Shown: positions 1 to 9,153 of the stretch, piece by piece
Position numbering within the stretch: position 1 is the first letter of the stretch
Layout of the letters: every line of letters begins with the position of its first letter
NCBI RefSeq assembly: GCF_009363795.1
Contig: NZ_CP045420.1
Location: 1,035,001-1,099,000 of the forward strand
Direction: 5' to 3'
DNA from: Palleronia sp. THAF1
GTDB taxonomy: Bacteria > Pseudomonadota > Alphaproteobacteria > Rhodobacterales > Rhodobacteraceae
Length of the DNA stretch: 64,000 nucleotides
Made by a program: the position numbers and the translations under genes
Notes under the pieces: model-generated
Told to the model about the DNA's origin: nothing
Database searches by the model: none
The model's input: only the letters and a program-made list of their open reading frames with translations

Positions 1-2
1 TG

Positions 3-164
3 CCGCGCAGCCAGATCGGGCAGGTGGCTTTGAAAGCGCCAACGGGTACCGTCGTGGCGCGGGGCCGTTTGGGCCAGTCAGCGGGGCGCAAGGCGCTGCG
101 GATCGAGGCCGCGACGCCAGAGCCATTTCATGAGCGTCAGACTGCGACTGAGGAAACTTTATGA
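3..164 (+). CDS. C-terminal end of an unidentified protein (5' end outside window)
   Basis: Frame 3 on the plus strand is open from the window edge to a TGA at 162-164, giving about 53 residues that begin PRSQIGQVALKAPTG and end in TATEETL. The other two plus frames contain early stops. The gene would converge on the sulfur-transferase gene, leaving 23 bases between the two stops, which is typical packing here. I do not recognise a family from so short a tail, so it may also be a chance open frame. Confidence 0.35.
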   Translation, partial: PRSQIGQVALKAPTGTVVARGRLGQSAGRKALRIEAATPEPFHERQTATEETL

Positions 165-187
165 CGTCCGGGCCGACGCGTCGCGGT

Positions 188-619
188 CTAGTCAGCCGCC
201 TTGGCCAGAGCGTCGATCGTCGGGGCCAGAGGGGACAGGTCGTAGCCACCGCGCGCGCCAGATGCGATGATTTCGGACGCGGGCATCCGGCCCGCCTGTC
301 CCAACGCCCAGATATGCGTCGACCGGGTGCCAGAGCGGCAATAGGCGAAGGCTTTGCCCTCTGCCGTTTCGACAGCACTGCGGTGTGCTGCCAACATTTC
401 CGGCGTCAGGCCGCTGTGATCCACCGGGATCCGCACAAAGTCGAGGCCCGCATCCTTGCAGGCGGCAGCGATGGCGGCGCTGGCTTCGTCCCCCGACACT
501 TCCGAGTCGGGACGGTTACAGATCACGAGGGTGAAGCCCTGCTGCGCAAGTTCAGACACGTCGGCGGGCTGGATCTGCGGGCTGACGGCGTAATCTTCGG
601 TGATGTAGCGGATATCCAT
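188..619 (-). CDS. TIGR01244 / DUF442-type sulfur transferase or phosphatase domain protein
   Basis: This 143-residue protein begins MDIRYITEDYAVSPQI and matches the beta-lactamase-hydrolase-like (DUF442) fold, related to dual-specificity phosphatases and annotated as TIGR01244 family sulfur transferase. The active-site loop is AYCRSGTRST with the probable catalytic Cys at residue 94 and the loop Arg at 99. An internal start at 619 was chosen because homologues begin MDIR and upstream residues look non-coding. The gene lies 59 bases downstream of a small membrane protein on the same strand and may be co-transcribed. In some bacteria the domain is fused to a persulfide dioxygenase, suggesting a role in sulfide metabolism; the substrate here is unknown. 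Confidence 0.8.
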   Translation of the reverse strand: MDIRYITEDYAVSPQIQPADVSELAQQGFTLVICNRPDSEVSGDEASAAIAAACKDAGLDFVRIPVDHSGLTPEMLAAHRSAVETAEGKAFAYCRSGTRSTHIWALGQAGRMPASEIIASGARGGYDLSPLAPTIDALAKAAD

Positions 620-678
620 CGTTATGCTCCCATGGGCCTGCGCGACGTCTTGCCGCCCGGATCGCGCCTGCGCAACCC

Positions 679-894
679 TCAGCCCAGCAGAAGGCCCACG
701 GCAACCATGATCAAGCCAAGCGAGGACAGCAGCAGCGCGCCAAGGTTCCAAGCCACCAGACCGCGTAGCCGGTCGCGCATCTCCTCATCCGACAGACCTG
801 CACGCTTTGCGCGCATTGCGGTGACGATGCAGTAGATCAGTCCGCACAGGCCCAGCAGAGACAGGATAACTCCGATCCAGATCAGCAATTGCAT
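679..894 (-). CDS. Small two-helix membrane protein, function unknown
   Basis: The 71-residue product starts MQLLIWIGVILSLLGLCG and has two hydrophobic segments (about residues 2-25 and 48-70) separated by a charged stretch, RAKRAGLSDEEMRDRLR, so it is probably an inner-membrane hairpin. The longer reading from 1467 has a non-coding look upstream, so the ATG at 894 was chosen. It precedes the sulfur-transferase-like gene in the same orientation. Similar short proteins with this sequence style occur widely in Rhodobacterales, but no function can be assigned from sequence. Confidence 0.7.
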   Translation of the reverse strand: MQLLIWIGVILSLLGLCGLIYCIVTAMRAKRAGLSDEEMRDRLRGLVAWNLGALLLSSLGLIMVAVGLLLG

Positions 895-1020
895 GGTGCA
901 GCCCCTTGTTTCGCGCGGCTCTCGTGTAGGACGGGCAGGCGCCCCCCGCAACCGCCCTTGCCACCGCCGCGCGGCGGCGTATAGACGAGGCCCCGTTCCC
1001 CTTTTGAAAGGCCCCGTCCG

Positions 1021-1284
1021 ATGTCTGACTCCAGCGTGATCGACAGCACCTACAAGGTCACCGCAGACGAGTTGCGCCAGATCATCGAACGCTATGAGCG
1101 GTTGGAGCAGGAAAAGAAGGACATCGCCGAAGCGCAGAAGGAAGTCATGGCCGAGGCGAAAGGCCGCGGCTACGACACCAAGGTGCTGCGCAAGGTGATC
1201 GCGCTGCGCAAGCGTGACAAGGACGACATTGCCGAGGAAGAGGCGGTGTTGGAGATGTATAAAGAAGCGCTGGGCATGAGCTAA
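1021..1284 (+). CDS. gapR: GapR family (DUF2312) nucleoid-associated protein
   Basis: The 87-residue, highly charged protein matches the DUF2312 family, whose Caulobacter member GapR binds overtwisted AT-rich DNA ahead of replication and transcription forks and stimulates topoisomerases. An N-terminal coiled coil (about residues 15-50, with LEQEKKDIAEAQKEV) is followed by the characteristic AKGRGYDTKVLRKVI segment and a short C-terminal helix. Length and both motifs agree with the family (usual length about 80-90). It stands alone between a divergent membrane-protein gene and the iron permease gene. Confidence 0.93.
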   Translation: MSDSSVIDSTYKVTADELRQIIERYERLEQEKKDIAEAQKEVMAEAKGRGYDTKVLRKVIALRKRDKDDIAEEEAVLEMYKEALGMS

Positions 1285-1341
1285 GGCACCCGCGCGCATG
1301 CCCCGCTGGACGAGCACCGCGCCGTAGCCTAGATCGGGGTC

Positions 1342-2997
1342 ATGGCCGATCAAATCAGTCAGGTACCCATTCGCGCGCCCCGGCTGGACCGCTGGTCCTT
1401 CGGCGCTGCGATCATCGCGGCGCTGGTCTTGTTGCCGGTGGCTACGGTCGTATGGTTGGCCTTCCATCCGTCAGAGCCGATATGGGGCCACCTGATCTCG
1501 ACCACGCTGCCGCGCTACATGGGCAATTCGGTCGTGCTGATGCTGGCCGTCGGAACGATCTCGGGCGTCGTCGGCACATTATCCGCGTGGCTGGTCGTCA
1601 TGTACCGCTTTCCGGGCCGCGGCTGGTTGCAGTGGGCGCTGCTGACACCGCTCGCGATCCCGGCTTATGTGGGCGCCTACGCCTTGGTCGATTTCCTTGA
1701 ATATGCCGGTCCCGTGCAGACGGCCCTGCGCGGTGCGATGGGCTGGGAAAGCGCGCGAGACTACTGGTTCCCCGACATCCGTTCTCGCGGGGGGGCGATC
1801 GTCGTGATCTCTGCCGCGCTATTTCCGTATGTTTATCTGCTCGCGCGGGCCGCGTTCCGAGAGCTGTCGGCGCAAAGTTTCGATGTCGCACGCGCGCTCG
1901 GCGCAGGTCCGGTCGCGCGGTTCCGGCGCGTGGGGCTGCCTTTGGCGCGCCCGGCCATCGCGGCGGGCATGGCCGTCGTGATGATGGAAACGGTCAACGA
2001 TTTTGGCACTGTCGAGTATTTCGGCGTGCAGACCCTGACCACCGGCATCTTCACCGTCTGGCTCGAGGGCGGCAACGCGGGCGGCGCCGCACAGATCGCC
2101 TGCGTCATTCTCGTTTTGATCCTTGTGCTGGCGACGCTTGAAAAACTGTCGCGCCGCCGCGCACGGTTCTACGCATTAGGCCGGTCGGAACGGCGGCCGG
2201 TGGCGGCACCTTTGGGCGGCCTGCGCGGTTGGGTCGCCACCCTGTTCTGCGCGGGGCCGGTGCTGGTCGGCTTCGTGCTGCCGGTCGGCGTGATCACCTC
2301 TCATGCGTTGCGGTCTATGGATCGCTGGGCCGATCCGGGCCTGGTACGCGCGGCGTGGCATACGCTGGTGACGGGTGGGGCCGCTGCGGTTCTGACCGTC
2401 GCGGCCGCGCTGTTCCTCGTCTACGGCGTCCGTCTGTCCGGCCGGGCGCTACCACGGATGCTGATGCCCGCAACGCTGATCGGCTACGCGGCTCCCGGCG
2501 CGGTCCTGGGGCTGGGGCTGCTGATCCCGCTGGCGTGGTTCGACAACCGCGTGGCCGATGCGGTTCTGGCGATCACAGGCAGTGATCCGGGGCTGATCCT
2601 GACAGGCTCTGCCGCTGCCATCGTGCTGGCCTATGCGGTGCGATTCTTCGCCATCGCGCAGGGCGCTTGCGACTCGGCGATGGGGCGGGTCTCGCCATCG
2701 TTGCCGATGGCCGCACGTGCGCTGGGGCGGACGGCAGGGGGGGCGTTGGGGTCGGTCTACATGCCCATGATGCGCGGATCGGTGGCGACGGCCTTGCTGT
2801 TGGTGTTCGTCGACGCAGTGAAGGAGTTGCCCGCGACTCTGCTGCTAAGGCCATTTAATTACAACACCTTAGCAACGCGCGTTTATGAGCAGGCGTCCTT
2901 GGAACGGATCGGCGAAGCGGCCCCGGCGGCGCTGATCGTGACAGCAGTCGGCTTAGTTGCCGTCGCCATCCTTGCACGCACGCAATCACGCGGCTAA
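1342..2997 (+). CDS. Iron(III)-type ABC transporter permease, two fused permease domains
   Basis: The 551-residue protein has about twelve hydrophobic segments arranged as two binding-protein-dependent permease domains. The EAA-type loop in the first half is near SFDVARALGAGPVARFRRVGLP and the second near MAARALGRTAGG. This double-domain architecture is that of FbpB/SfuB/AfuB ferric-iron permeases. Family knowledge says it should pair with a periplasmic iron-binding protein and an ATPase, but neither is next to it here: the upstream gene is gapR and a tRNA follows 11 bases downstream. Either the partners lie elsewhere or the gene has been separated from its operon. Confidence 0.85.
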   Translation: MADQISQVPIRAPRLDRWSFGAAIIAALVLLPVATVVWLAFHPSEPIWGHLISTTLPRYMGNSVVLMLAVGTISGVVGTLSAWLVVMYRFPGRGWLQWALLTPLAIPAYVGAYALVDFLEYAGPVQTALRGAMGWESARDYWFPDIRSRGGAIVVISAALFPYVYLLARAAFRELSAQSFDVARALGAGPVARFRRVGLPLARPAIAAGMAVVMMETVNDFGTVEYFGVQTLTTGIFTVWLEGGNAGGAAQIACVILVLILVLATLEKLSRRRARFYALGRSERRPVAAPLGGLRGWVATLFCAGPVLVGFVLPVGVITSHALRSMDRWADPGLVRAAWHTLVTGGAAAVLTVAAALFLVYGVRLSGRALPRMLMPATLIGYAAPGAVLGLGLLIPLAWFDNRVADAVLAITGSDPGLILTGSAAAIVLAYAVRFFAIAQGACDSAMGRVSPSLPMAARALGRTAGGALGSVYMPMMRGSVATALLLVFVDAVKELPATLLLRPFNYNTLATRVYEQASLERIGEAAPAALIVTAVGLVAVAILARTQSRG

Positions 2998-3008
2998 ATC
3001 GGTCCCGC

Positions 3009-3084
3009 GCCCCTATAGCTCAGCTGGTAGAGCAGTGGTTTTGTAAACCGAAGGTCGGGAGTTCGAGTCTCTCTGGGGGCACCA
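3009..3084 (+). tRNA. tRNA-Thr (anticodon TGT)
   Basis: A complete cloverleaf of 76 bases with encoded CCA. The acceptor stem GCCCCTA pairs with TGGGGGC through one G-T pair. The D stem is GCTC/GAGC and the T arm GGGAG-TTCGAGT-CTCTC. The anticodon loop TTTGTAA gives TGT at 3042-3044, reading ACA threonine codons. The outermost anticodon-stem pair is G-A (3035 with 3051) followed by T-G, so the stem is slightly irregular, but all other arms are regular. Confidence 0.96.
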
Positions 3085-3105
3085 CACATTCAGCATTCCG
3101 CACAC

Positions 3106-4068
3106 TCATGCCACGTGCTCCATCAGCATGTCGTGAACCCGCTGGGCGGCGGGGGAGAGGTCGTCGTCGGAGCGGCGGACGAGGCCGAAGGTCTTGACCC
3201 GCAGGTCGGGGGCGACGTTCAGCGTCTCCAGCCGCCCGGCTAATGCCGTATCGCGAACGAAGAATTCTGCGACGTCCGAGGCCAGTGGTGCGATGGCGTC
3301 GGATGTGTGGATGAGCCCTAGCGTGAACAGGGTCGAGCTGGTGCCGATCACGTGTTCGGGCAGGCGGTAGCCGCGGGATACAAGATAGGTTTCTGTCGTC
3401 TGGCGCAGAAGTCCGCCGGGCGGTTGCATGACCCAGTCGAAGGACATGCACTCCTCCAGCGTGGTCTTTGGCTTCTGCGCAAGCGGGTGGCCTTGGCGCA
3501 CCACAAGGCTGATCGGTTCTTCACGAACCGGATTGAACAGGAACGGGCGTCCGTCGGTGCCGTCCGGCACGCGCCCGATGAAGAAATCGAGTTCACGTGA
3601 TAGAAGATCGACGGCCAGCTTGGTCGAGGTGTCCACGTGGACGGCAAGTTCGATCTGCGGGAAATCGCGTCGCAGCAGGTGGATGACCGGCAGAAGCCAT
3701 TTTAGCGACGGGCCCGTGACCGAGCCGACTCGGACAAGGCCGGTTTCGCCATGCATCGATTGCAACAGGCGGCTTTGTGTGAGGTCCAGATCGGCCAGAA
3801 GGCGAATCGCACCGTTGGCCAGGACCTCCCCTGCTTCGGTCAGTCGTACGCCGCGCGGGTGGCGATTGAACAGGGTCGCGCCGGTCGCGCTTTCCAACTG
3901 AGACAGCAGACGGGAGGCCGCCGGTTGGGTCATGCCCACCATTTCAGCGGCGGCAAGGATCTGTTCGGTTTCTTTCAGGCAGGCGATCAACTGAAGATGG
4001 GTCAGCTTCACACCTTTTCGGATCAGGTGCCCGGTCAGGCGGTCGGTGCGTGCGTCGGTGCGGCTCAT
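3106..4068 (-). CDS. LysR-type regulator, probable GbpR-like regulator of the divergent sugar operon
   Basis: The 320-residue protein has a LysR helix-turn-helix at about residues 20-80 (LTHLQLIACLKETEQ then MTQPAASRLLSQLE) and a periplasmic-binding-like effector domain in the remaining 230 residues. It is divergent from chvE with about 200 bases between the two starts, the classic arrangement for a LysR regulator and its target. In Agrobacterium the LysR protein GbpR controls chvE-gguABC in response to arabinose and galactose. The position and gene set here support the same role, although the inducer is inferred. Confidence 0.88.
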   Translation of the reverse strand: MSRTDARTDRLTGHLIRKGVKLTHLQLIACLKETEQILAAAEMVGMTQPAASRLLSQLESATGATLFNRHPRGVRLTEAGEVLANGAIRLLADLDLTQSRLLQSMHGETGLVRVGSVTGPSLKWLLPVIHLLRRDFPQIELAVHVDTSTKLAVDLLSRELDFFIGRVPDGTDGRPFLFNPVREEPISLVVRQGHPLAQKPKTTLEECMSFDWVMQPPGGLLRQTTETYLVSRGYRLPEHVIGTSSTLFTLGLIHTSDAIAPLASDVAEFFVRDTALAGRLETLNVAPDLRVKTFGLVRRSDDDLSPAAQRVHDMLMEHVA

Positions 4069-4118
4069 CGCGTGGGCTCCTCATGTCGTTCGGCTAAGCG
4101 GTCTCTACACTTCATCGT

Positions 4119-4146
4119 TTGGATATGATCATTCTGGTATGTCCAA
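4119..4146. promoter_or_regulatory. Candidate LysR operator between regulator and chvE
   Basis: The divergent intergenic region contains an interrupted inverted repeat, TTGGATAT at the left and ATGTCCAA at the right, with a small ATGATCAT palindrome inside. Its two TTGGA/TCCAA arms sit about 50 bases upstream of the regulator start and 125 upstream of chvE, a usual place for a LysR site that controls both genes. Assignment rests on symmetry and position only. Confidence 0.45.
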
Positions 4147-4270
4147 GGATGAATAAGGCATTTGCAGGCATAGGCCAGTGGCGCAATAGTGTTGCCGGTC
4201 GAACCGGGAATCGCGGTTCGCCAAAATGTCTGACGGGGCGCCAACGCCTCGCACTGTCTGGGAGGACACC

Positions 4271-5335
4271 ATGACACTGACCCGCCGCGCCCTTGGCGCC
4301 ACCGCTCTTGCGACTCTGATCGCCTTCCCTGTCTACGCGCAGGAAAACGGCACGATCGGCATCGCGATGCCCACGAAATCCTCTGCCCGCTGGATCGCTG
4401 ACGGCGACAACATGGTGAAGCAGTTCGAAGAGGCCGGATACGCAACCGATCTGCAATACGCCGAGGATGACATCCCGAACCAGTTGGCGCAGATCGAGAA
4501 CATGATCACCAAGGGCGTCGACGCACTGGTGATCGCCGCCATCGACGGCACCACCCTGACCAATGCGTTGGCCAACGCCGCCGCGATGGACATTCCGGTC
4601 GTCGCATACGACCGCCTGATCCGCGGGTCCGGCGATGTGAGCTATTACGCCACCTTCGACAATTTCCAGGTGGGCGTGCAGCAGGCCGAAACGCTGGTGT
4701 CGGGTCTTGAAGAGCGATTCCCCGATGCGGAAACGTGGAACGTGGAACTGTTCGGCGGCTCGCCCGACGACAACAACGCCTACTTCTTCTACGATGGTGC
4801 GATGTCGGTTCTGCAACCGCTGATCGACGACGGTTCCGTCACCATCGTGTCCGGCCAGATGGGCATGGACACCGTGGGCACCCTGCGGTGGGATGGCTCC
4901 GTCGCGCAGGCACGCATGGATAACCTGCTGTCGGCCAATTACACGGACGAGCGCGTTCACGGCGTTCTGTCGCCCTACGACGGTTTGTCGATCGGTATTT
5001 TGTCGTCGCTGAAGGGCGTCGGCTATGGCTCTGGCGACATGGAAATGCCCATCGTCACCGGTCAGGACGCCGAAGTTCAGTCTGTGAAGTCGATCCGCAA
5101 CGGCGAGCAGTATTCGACGATCTTCAAGGACACGCGCGAACTGGCCGGCGTCACAGTCGGCATGGTCGAAGCGCTGTTGCAGGGCGGTGAGCCTGAGATC
5201 AACGACACCGAGACCTACGACAACGGCGTGAAGGTCGTGCCGTCCTACCTGCTGGAGCCTGTGAAGGTGACGGAAGGCGATATCGAGTCGGTTCTGATCG
5301 AAAGCGGCTACTACGACGCTTCCGAACTGGAGTGA
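4271..5335 (+). CDS. chvE: ChvE-type periplasmic multiple-monosaccharide binding protein
   Basis: The 354-residue product starts with a signal peptide ([19 protein letters not shown], cleavage near VYAQ) and continues into a type I periplasmic sugar-binding fold with [14 protein letters not shown] and the repeated [10 protein letters not shown] and VVAYDRL segments typical of ChvE. It captures aldoses such as arabinose, galactose or xylose for the GguAB transporter. GGAGG five bases before the ATG at 4271 fixes the start. A strong hairpin follows the gene, so the binding protein is probably made in excess over the membrane components, as is usual. Confidence 0.93.
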   Translation: MTLTRRALGATALATLIAFPVYAQENGTIGIAMPTKSSARWIADGDNMVKQFEEAGYATDLQYAEDDIPNQLAQIENMITKGVDALVIAAIDGTTLTNALANAAAMDIPVVAYDRLIRGSGDVSYYATFDNFQVGVQQAETLVSGLEERFPDAETWNVELFGGSPDDNNAYFFYDGAMSVLQPLIDDGSVTIVSGQMGMDTVGTLRWDGSVAQARMDNLLSANYTDERVHGVLSPYDGLSIGILSSLKGVGYGSGDMEMPIVTGQDAEVQSVKSIRNGEQYSTIFKDTRELAGVTVGMVEALLQGGEPEINDTETYDNGVKVVPSYLLEPVKVTEGDIESVLIESGYYDASELE

Positions 5336-5373
5336 TTCTCCCAGCGGGTTCGGCTTTGCACCGGACCCGACCT

Positions 5374-5401
5374 GCCCCCGACATGCCTGTCGGGGGCCTT
5401 T
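5374..5401 (+). terminator. Hairpin between chvE and gguA, probable partial terminator
   Basis: GCCCCCGACA pairs perfectly with TGTCGGGGGC around a TGCC loop and is followed by CTTT. It lies inside the operon, after the binding-protein gene, where attenuation or mRNA stabilisation sets the stoichiometry of binding protein to transporter. Confidence 0.7.
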
Positions 5402-5419
5402 CCACACATGGAGGGGACG

Positions 5420-6955
5420 ATGGCGACCATTCTGGAAATGCGCGGCATCACCAAGGAATTCCCCGGCGTGAAGGCGCTGGACGATGTGAATCTGGCCGTC
5501 GAAGAGGGCGAGATTCACGCGCTGGTGGGCGAGAACGGTGCGGGCAAGTCGACGCTGATGAAAGTGCTGTCGGGCGTGTATCCCCATGGCAGCTATACCG
5601 GCGACATCGTCTACGACGGCGACGTGCAGGCCTTTGGTTCAATCCGCGACAGCGAAAGCCGGGGCATAATCATCATTCACCAAGAACTCGCACTGATCCC
5701 GCTATTGTCGGTGGCAGAGAACATCTTTCTGGGCAACGAGCGCGCCAGGGGTGGCGTTATCGACTGGCGCGAGACGGAAACGCGCGCCGCCGATCTGCTG
5801 GCGCGCGTGGGCTTGCGCGAAAGCCCCAAGTCCATCGTGGCCGATCTGGGCATGGGCAAACAGCAGTTGATCGAAATTGCCAAGGCGCTGTCGAAGGACG
5901 TGCGCTTGTTGATCCTTGACGAGCCGACGTCATCGCTGAACGAACAGGACAGCGAGAAGCTGCTGGATCTGTTGGTAGAGTTCCGCAAGCAGGGCGTGAC
6001 CTCGATCCTGATCAGCCACAAGCTGAACGAAATTTCCCGCGTGGCCGATACCATCACCGTGCTGCGCGACGGGTCTGCCGTGGCGCGTCTGGATTGCAAG
6101 GACGGCATCAGTGAAGACGATATCATCCGCGATATGGTGGGCCGGTCGCTGGATGATCGCTATCCGCCGCGCGATCCGAAGATTCAGGACGAAATCGCGA
6201 TGGAAGTGTCGAACTGGACGGTTCACCATCCTATCGACTCGGATCGTGTCGTGGTGAAGGACGTGTCCTTCCATGTGAAGCGCGGCGAAGTCTTGGGCAT
6301 CGCAGGTCTGATGGGGGCAGGGCGCACTGAACTGGCGATGAGCCTGTTCGGCCGCTCCTACGGGCGCGACATCACCGGCACCGCCAAGATCAACGGGCAG
6401 GTGGCTGACCTGTCGTCGGTGCGTTCGGCGATCAACGCGGGGCTGGCCTACGCGACCGAGGACCGGAAGACCTACGGTCTGGTGCTGGACGACACGATCC
6501 GGCGCAACGTGCCCTTGGCAAAGCTGGAATCCATCTCTGACGGCGCGGTCGTGAACGCTGGCCGCGAGGCCGAGGTGGCAGAGCGCTTCCGCAAGCGGCT
6601 GAACATCAAGTCGAGTTCTATCGAGCAGGAGACGGTGAACCTGTCTGGCGGCAACCAGCAGAAGGTCGTTCTGTCGAAATGGTTGTTCGCCGATCCCGAT
6701 ATCCTGATCCTGGACGAGCCGTGTCGCGGCATCGACGTGGGCGCGAAGTTCGAAATCTACACCGTCATTCGTGACCTCGCCGCCAGCGGCAAGGCCATCA
6801 TCGTCATCTCGTCCGAGATGCCTGAACTCTTGGGCATTTCCGACCGCCTTTACGTCATGAACGAGGGCCGCTTCGTCGGTGAGATGCAGACCGCAGAGGC
6901 CAGTCAGGAAAAGATCATGGCCCGCATCATCAAGTCCGGGGAGGACGTGCTATGA
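5420..6955 (+). CDS. gguA: Sugar ABC transporter ATP-binding protein (GguA/MmsA)
   Basis: The 511-residue protein carries two ABC domains in tandem, as in XylG/MglA ATPases. The first has Walker [10 protein letters not shown] at residues 37-45 and [11 protein letters not shown] as Walker B. The second has the degenerate GLMGAGRTE loop, signature LSGGNQQKV and Walker [13 protein letters not shown]. The start at 5420 was chosen over the in-frame ATG at 5408 because GGAGGGG lies just upstream of it. It energises uptake of the sugar delivered by ChvE, and its stop overlaps the next start (ATGA). Confidence 0.95.
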   Translation: MATILEMRGITKEFPGVKALDDVNLAVEEGEIHALVGENGAGKSTLMKVLSGVYPHGSYTGDIVYDGDVQAFGSIRDSESRGIIIIHQELALIPLLSVAENIFLGNERARGGVIDWRETETRAADLLARVGLRESPKSIVADLGMGKQQLIEIAKALSKDVRLLILDEPTSSLNEQDSEKLLDLLVEFRKQGVTSILISHKLNEISRVADTITVLRDGSAVARLDCKDGISEDDIIRDMVGRSLDDRYPPRDPKIQDEIAMEVSNWTVHHPIDSDRVVVKDVSFHVKRGEVLGIAGLMGAGRTELAMSLFGRSYGRDITGTAKINGQVADLSSVRSAINAGLAYATEDRKTYGLVLDDTIRRNVPLAKLESISDGAVVNAGREAEVAERFRKRLNIKSSSIEQETVNLSGGNQQKVVLSKWLFADPDILILDEPCRGIDVGAKFEIYTVIRDLAASGKAIIVISSEMPELLGISDRLYVMNEGRFVGEMQTAEASQEKIMARIIKSGEDVL

Positions 6956-8160
6956 GCGATATTCTCGACACAACAGCCAGCGAACCGGCAGGCGAACAGG
7001 CGCGCGCAAGCTGGCGGTTCCTGAAGACGCACCTGCGCGAATACGGCATCCTGTTCGCTCTGATCGCGATCATGGCGTTCTTCCAGATCGCCACCGGGGG
7101 CATTTTGCTGAAACCGGTGAACCTGACGAACCTTGTTCTGCAGAACAGCTACATCGTCATCATGGCCATCGGCATGCTGCTGGTCATCGTGGCGGGCCAT
7201 ATCGACCTGAGTGTCGGCTCGGTTCTTGGCTTCGTTGGCGCGCTTGCGGCTGTGATGATTGTCAACTGGGACATGCATTATCTGATCGCGGGTATTCTAT
7301 GTCTGGGCGTCGGCGCTTTGATCGGCGCGGCGCAGGGCTTCTGGATCGCCTATTTCCGCATTCCGTCATTTATCGTGACGCTGGCAGGGATGCTGGTGTT
7401 CAAGGGCCTGACGCTGTGGCTGCTGGCGGGCCAGTCCGTCGGCCCGTTCCCGGCGCAGTTCCAGCTGATCTCCTCCGGCTTCCTGCCGGATCTGCTGAAC
7501 ATGGACGGCTTCAACCTGATGTCCTTCATCATCGGTCTGGCTGTTGCGACAGGCCTGACGCTGTTGGCGATCCGCAACCGCGCATCGCAAGCAAAGACGG
7601 GTGCACCGGCAGAGCCGTTCGCCTTCTTCGCCGCCAAGACTGCGATCATCTTCATCGGGATCACGTGGATGAGCTGGTTGATGGCCGATTTCCGGGGCCT
7701 GCCCAACGTCTTCATCGTCATGGCGCTGCTGATCGCGATCTACTCTTTCGTCACCAGCCGCATGACCGTGGGTCGCAGGCTTTACGCCATTGGCGGCAAC
7801 GAGAAGGCGGCGACGCTGTCGGGCATCAACTCCAAGCGGTTGGTCTTTTTGACATTCGCGAACATGGGGATGCTCGCGGCCTTGGCTGGGCTGGTCTTCG
7901 CCGCGCGCCTGAACACCGCGACACCCAAGTCGGGTGCGGGGTTCGAGTTGGACGTGATCGCTGCCGTCTTCATCGGCGGAGCGTCCATGGCCGGTGGCGT
8001 GGGCACGGTGGTTGGGGCCGTGATCGGCGCCTTCATCATGGGTGTGATGAATAACGGCATGTCGATCCTGGGCATCGGGATCGACTACCAACAGGTCATC
8101 AAGGGGCTGGTCCTGCTTGCCGCTGTGATCTTCGACGTCATGAACAAGAAGAAGGGCTAA
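6952..8160 (+). CDS. gguB: Sugar ABC transporter permease (GguB/MmsB)
   Basis: The 402-residue inner-membrane protein has about ten hydrophobic segments and the conserved loop [19 protein letters not shown] of the ribose/xylose permease family. A family-typical [14 protein letters not shown] motif lies in the second half. The start overlaps the gguA stop by four bases, indicating translational coupling. With ChvE and GguA it completes a high-affinity aldose importer. Confidence 0.94.
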   Translation: MSDILDTTASEPAGEQARASWRFLKTHLREYGILFALIAIMAFFQIATGGILLKPVNLTNLVLQNSYIVIMAIGMLLVIVAGHIDLSVGSVLGFVGALAAVMIVNWDMHYLIAGILCLGVGALIGAAQGFWIAYFRIPSFIVTLAGMLVFKGLTLWLLAGQSVGPFPAQFQLISSGFLPDLLNMDGFNLMSFIIGLAVATGLTLLAIRNRASQAKTGAPAEPFAFFAAKTAIIFIGITWMSWLMADFRGLPNVFIVMALLIAIYSFVTSRMTVGRRLYAIGGNEKAATLSGINSKRLVFLTFANMGMLAALAGLVFAARLNTATPKSGAGFELDVIAAVFIGGASMAGGVGTVVGAVIGAFIMGVMNNGMSILGIGIDYQQVIKGLVLLAAVIFDVMNKKKG

Positions 8161-8163
8161 CCC

Positions 8164-9153
8164 GTGCTGCTATCGCAATACCTGAACGACGCGGGCCGCC
8201 CGCAAGTTGCCGTGCGGGACGAAGGAGAGGCGCGTGCCGTCCAGTCCGAGGCCACGCTGTACCAGATCGCACTGGACGCCATCGCAGCGGGGGCTTCGCT
8301 GCGGGACCACGTCAATGCGCTTGGCACCGGCGACGTGGTCGACCTGGAGCAGATGGTGGCCGAAGGCCGGATGCTGCCACCGCTGACCCATGACGATCCG
8401 GCGCATTTGCATCTGACCGGAACGGGGCTGACGCACCTGGGATCGGCCTCTACCCGGTCTTCGATGCACGCCAAGGCGGCGCAGGACGAGACGGACTCGA
8501 TGAAGATGTTCCGCATGGGCGTCGAAGGCGGCAAGCCGGATGGGAACACCGCTGGCGTCCAGCCAGAGTGGTTCTACAAGGGCACCGGCGCGGCACTGGT
8601 CGCCCCCGGCCAGCCCCTGCAAAGCCCGGCCTTCGCGCTGGATGGCGGCGAAGAGCCCGAGCTTGCGGGCCTTTACGTGATTGCACCCGACGGCACGCCC
8701 GTTCGGATCGGCTTCGCGCTGGCCAACGAATTTTCGGACCACGTGACCGAGCGGCAGAACTACCTGTTCCTCGCCCATTCCAAGCTGCGCCCCTGTTCCG
8801 TTGGGCCGGAGATGCTGGTCGGCGATCTGCCGGACAGCGTGGAAGGCATCAGCCGGATCATGCGCGGGGACAATGTGATTTTCGAAAAGCCTTTCCTTTC
8901 GGGAGAGGCGAACATGTCCCACACGATCCGCAATCTGGAACATCACCACTTCAAGTACGACCTGTTCCGGCAACCGGGTGACGTGCACGTCCATATGTTC
9001 GGCACGGCCACCCTGTCCTTCGCCGATGGTGTGAAGCCGCAAGATGGCGACGTGTTTGAGATCGAGGCACCTGCCTTCGGTCTGCCGCTGCGCAACGCGC
9101 TCTCCCAGGCAACTCAGGACGTTGAAACCCTGACAGATGTACGGGTGATCTGA
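8164..9153 (+). CDS. gguC: GguC/AraD1 family protein, probable 2-keto-3-deoxy-L-arabinonate dehydratase
   Basis: The 329-residue protein starts at GTG three bases after gguB and belongs to the fumarylacetoacetate hydrolase superfamily; HLTGTGLTHLGSASTR and the later FALANEFSDHV and LRPCSVGPEM segments are typical of GguC. Homologues such as Caulobacter XylX dehydrate 2-keto-3-deoxy sugar acids. No DapA-type keto-deoxy-arabinonate dehydratase is present in this otherwise complete pathway, so GguC is the best candidate for that step, giving 2-oxoglutarate semialdehyde. This assignment is inference from fold and context. Confidence 0.82.
   Translation: MLLSQYLNDAGRPQVAVRDEGEARAVQSEATLYQIALDAIAAGASLRDHVNALGTGDVVDLEQMVAEGRMLPPLTHDDPAHLHLTGTGLTHLGSASTRSSMHAKAAQDETDSMKMFRMGVEGGKPDGNTAGVQPEWFYKGTGAALVAPGQPLQSPAFALDGGEEPELAGLYVIAPDGTPVRIGFALANEFSDHVTERQNYLFLAHSKLRPCSVGPEMLVGDLPDSVEGISRIMRGDNVIFEKPFLSGEANMSHTIRNLEHHHFKYDLFRQPGDVHVHMFGTATLSFADGVKPQDGDVFEIEAPAFGLPLRNALSQATQDVETLTDVRVI

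Noticed and set aside
161-835. Long plus-strand reading frame opposite the sulfur-transferase gene
   Set aside because: Composition is arginine- and proline-rich without any domain, and it lies antisense to two better genes.
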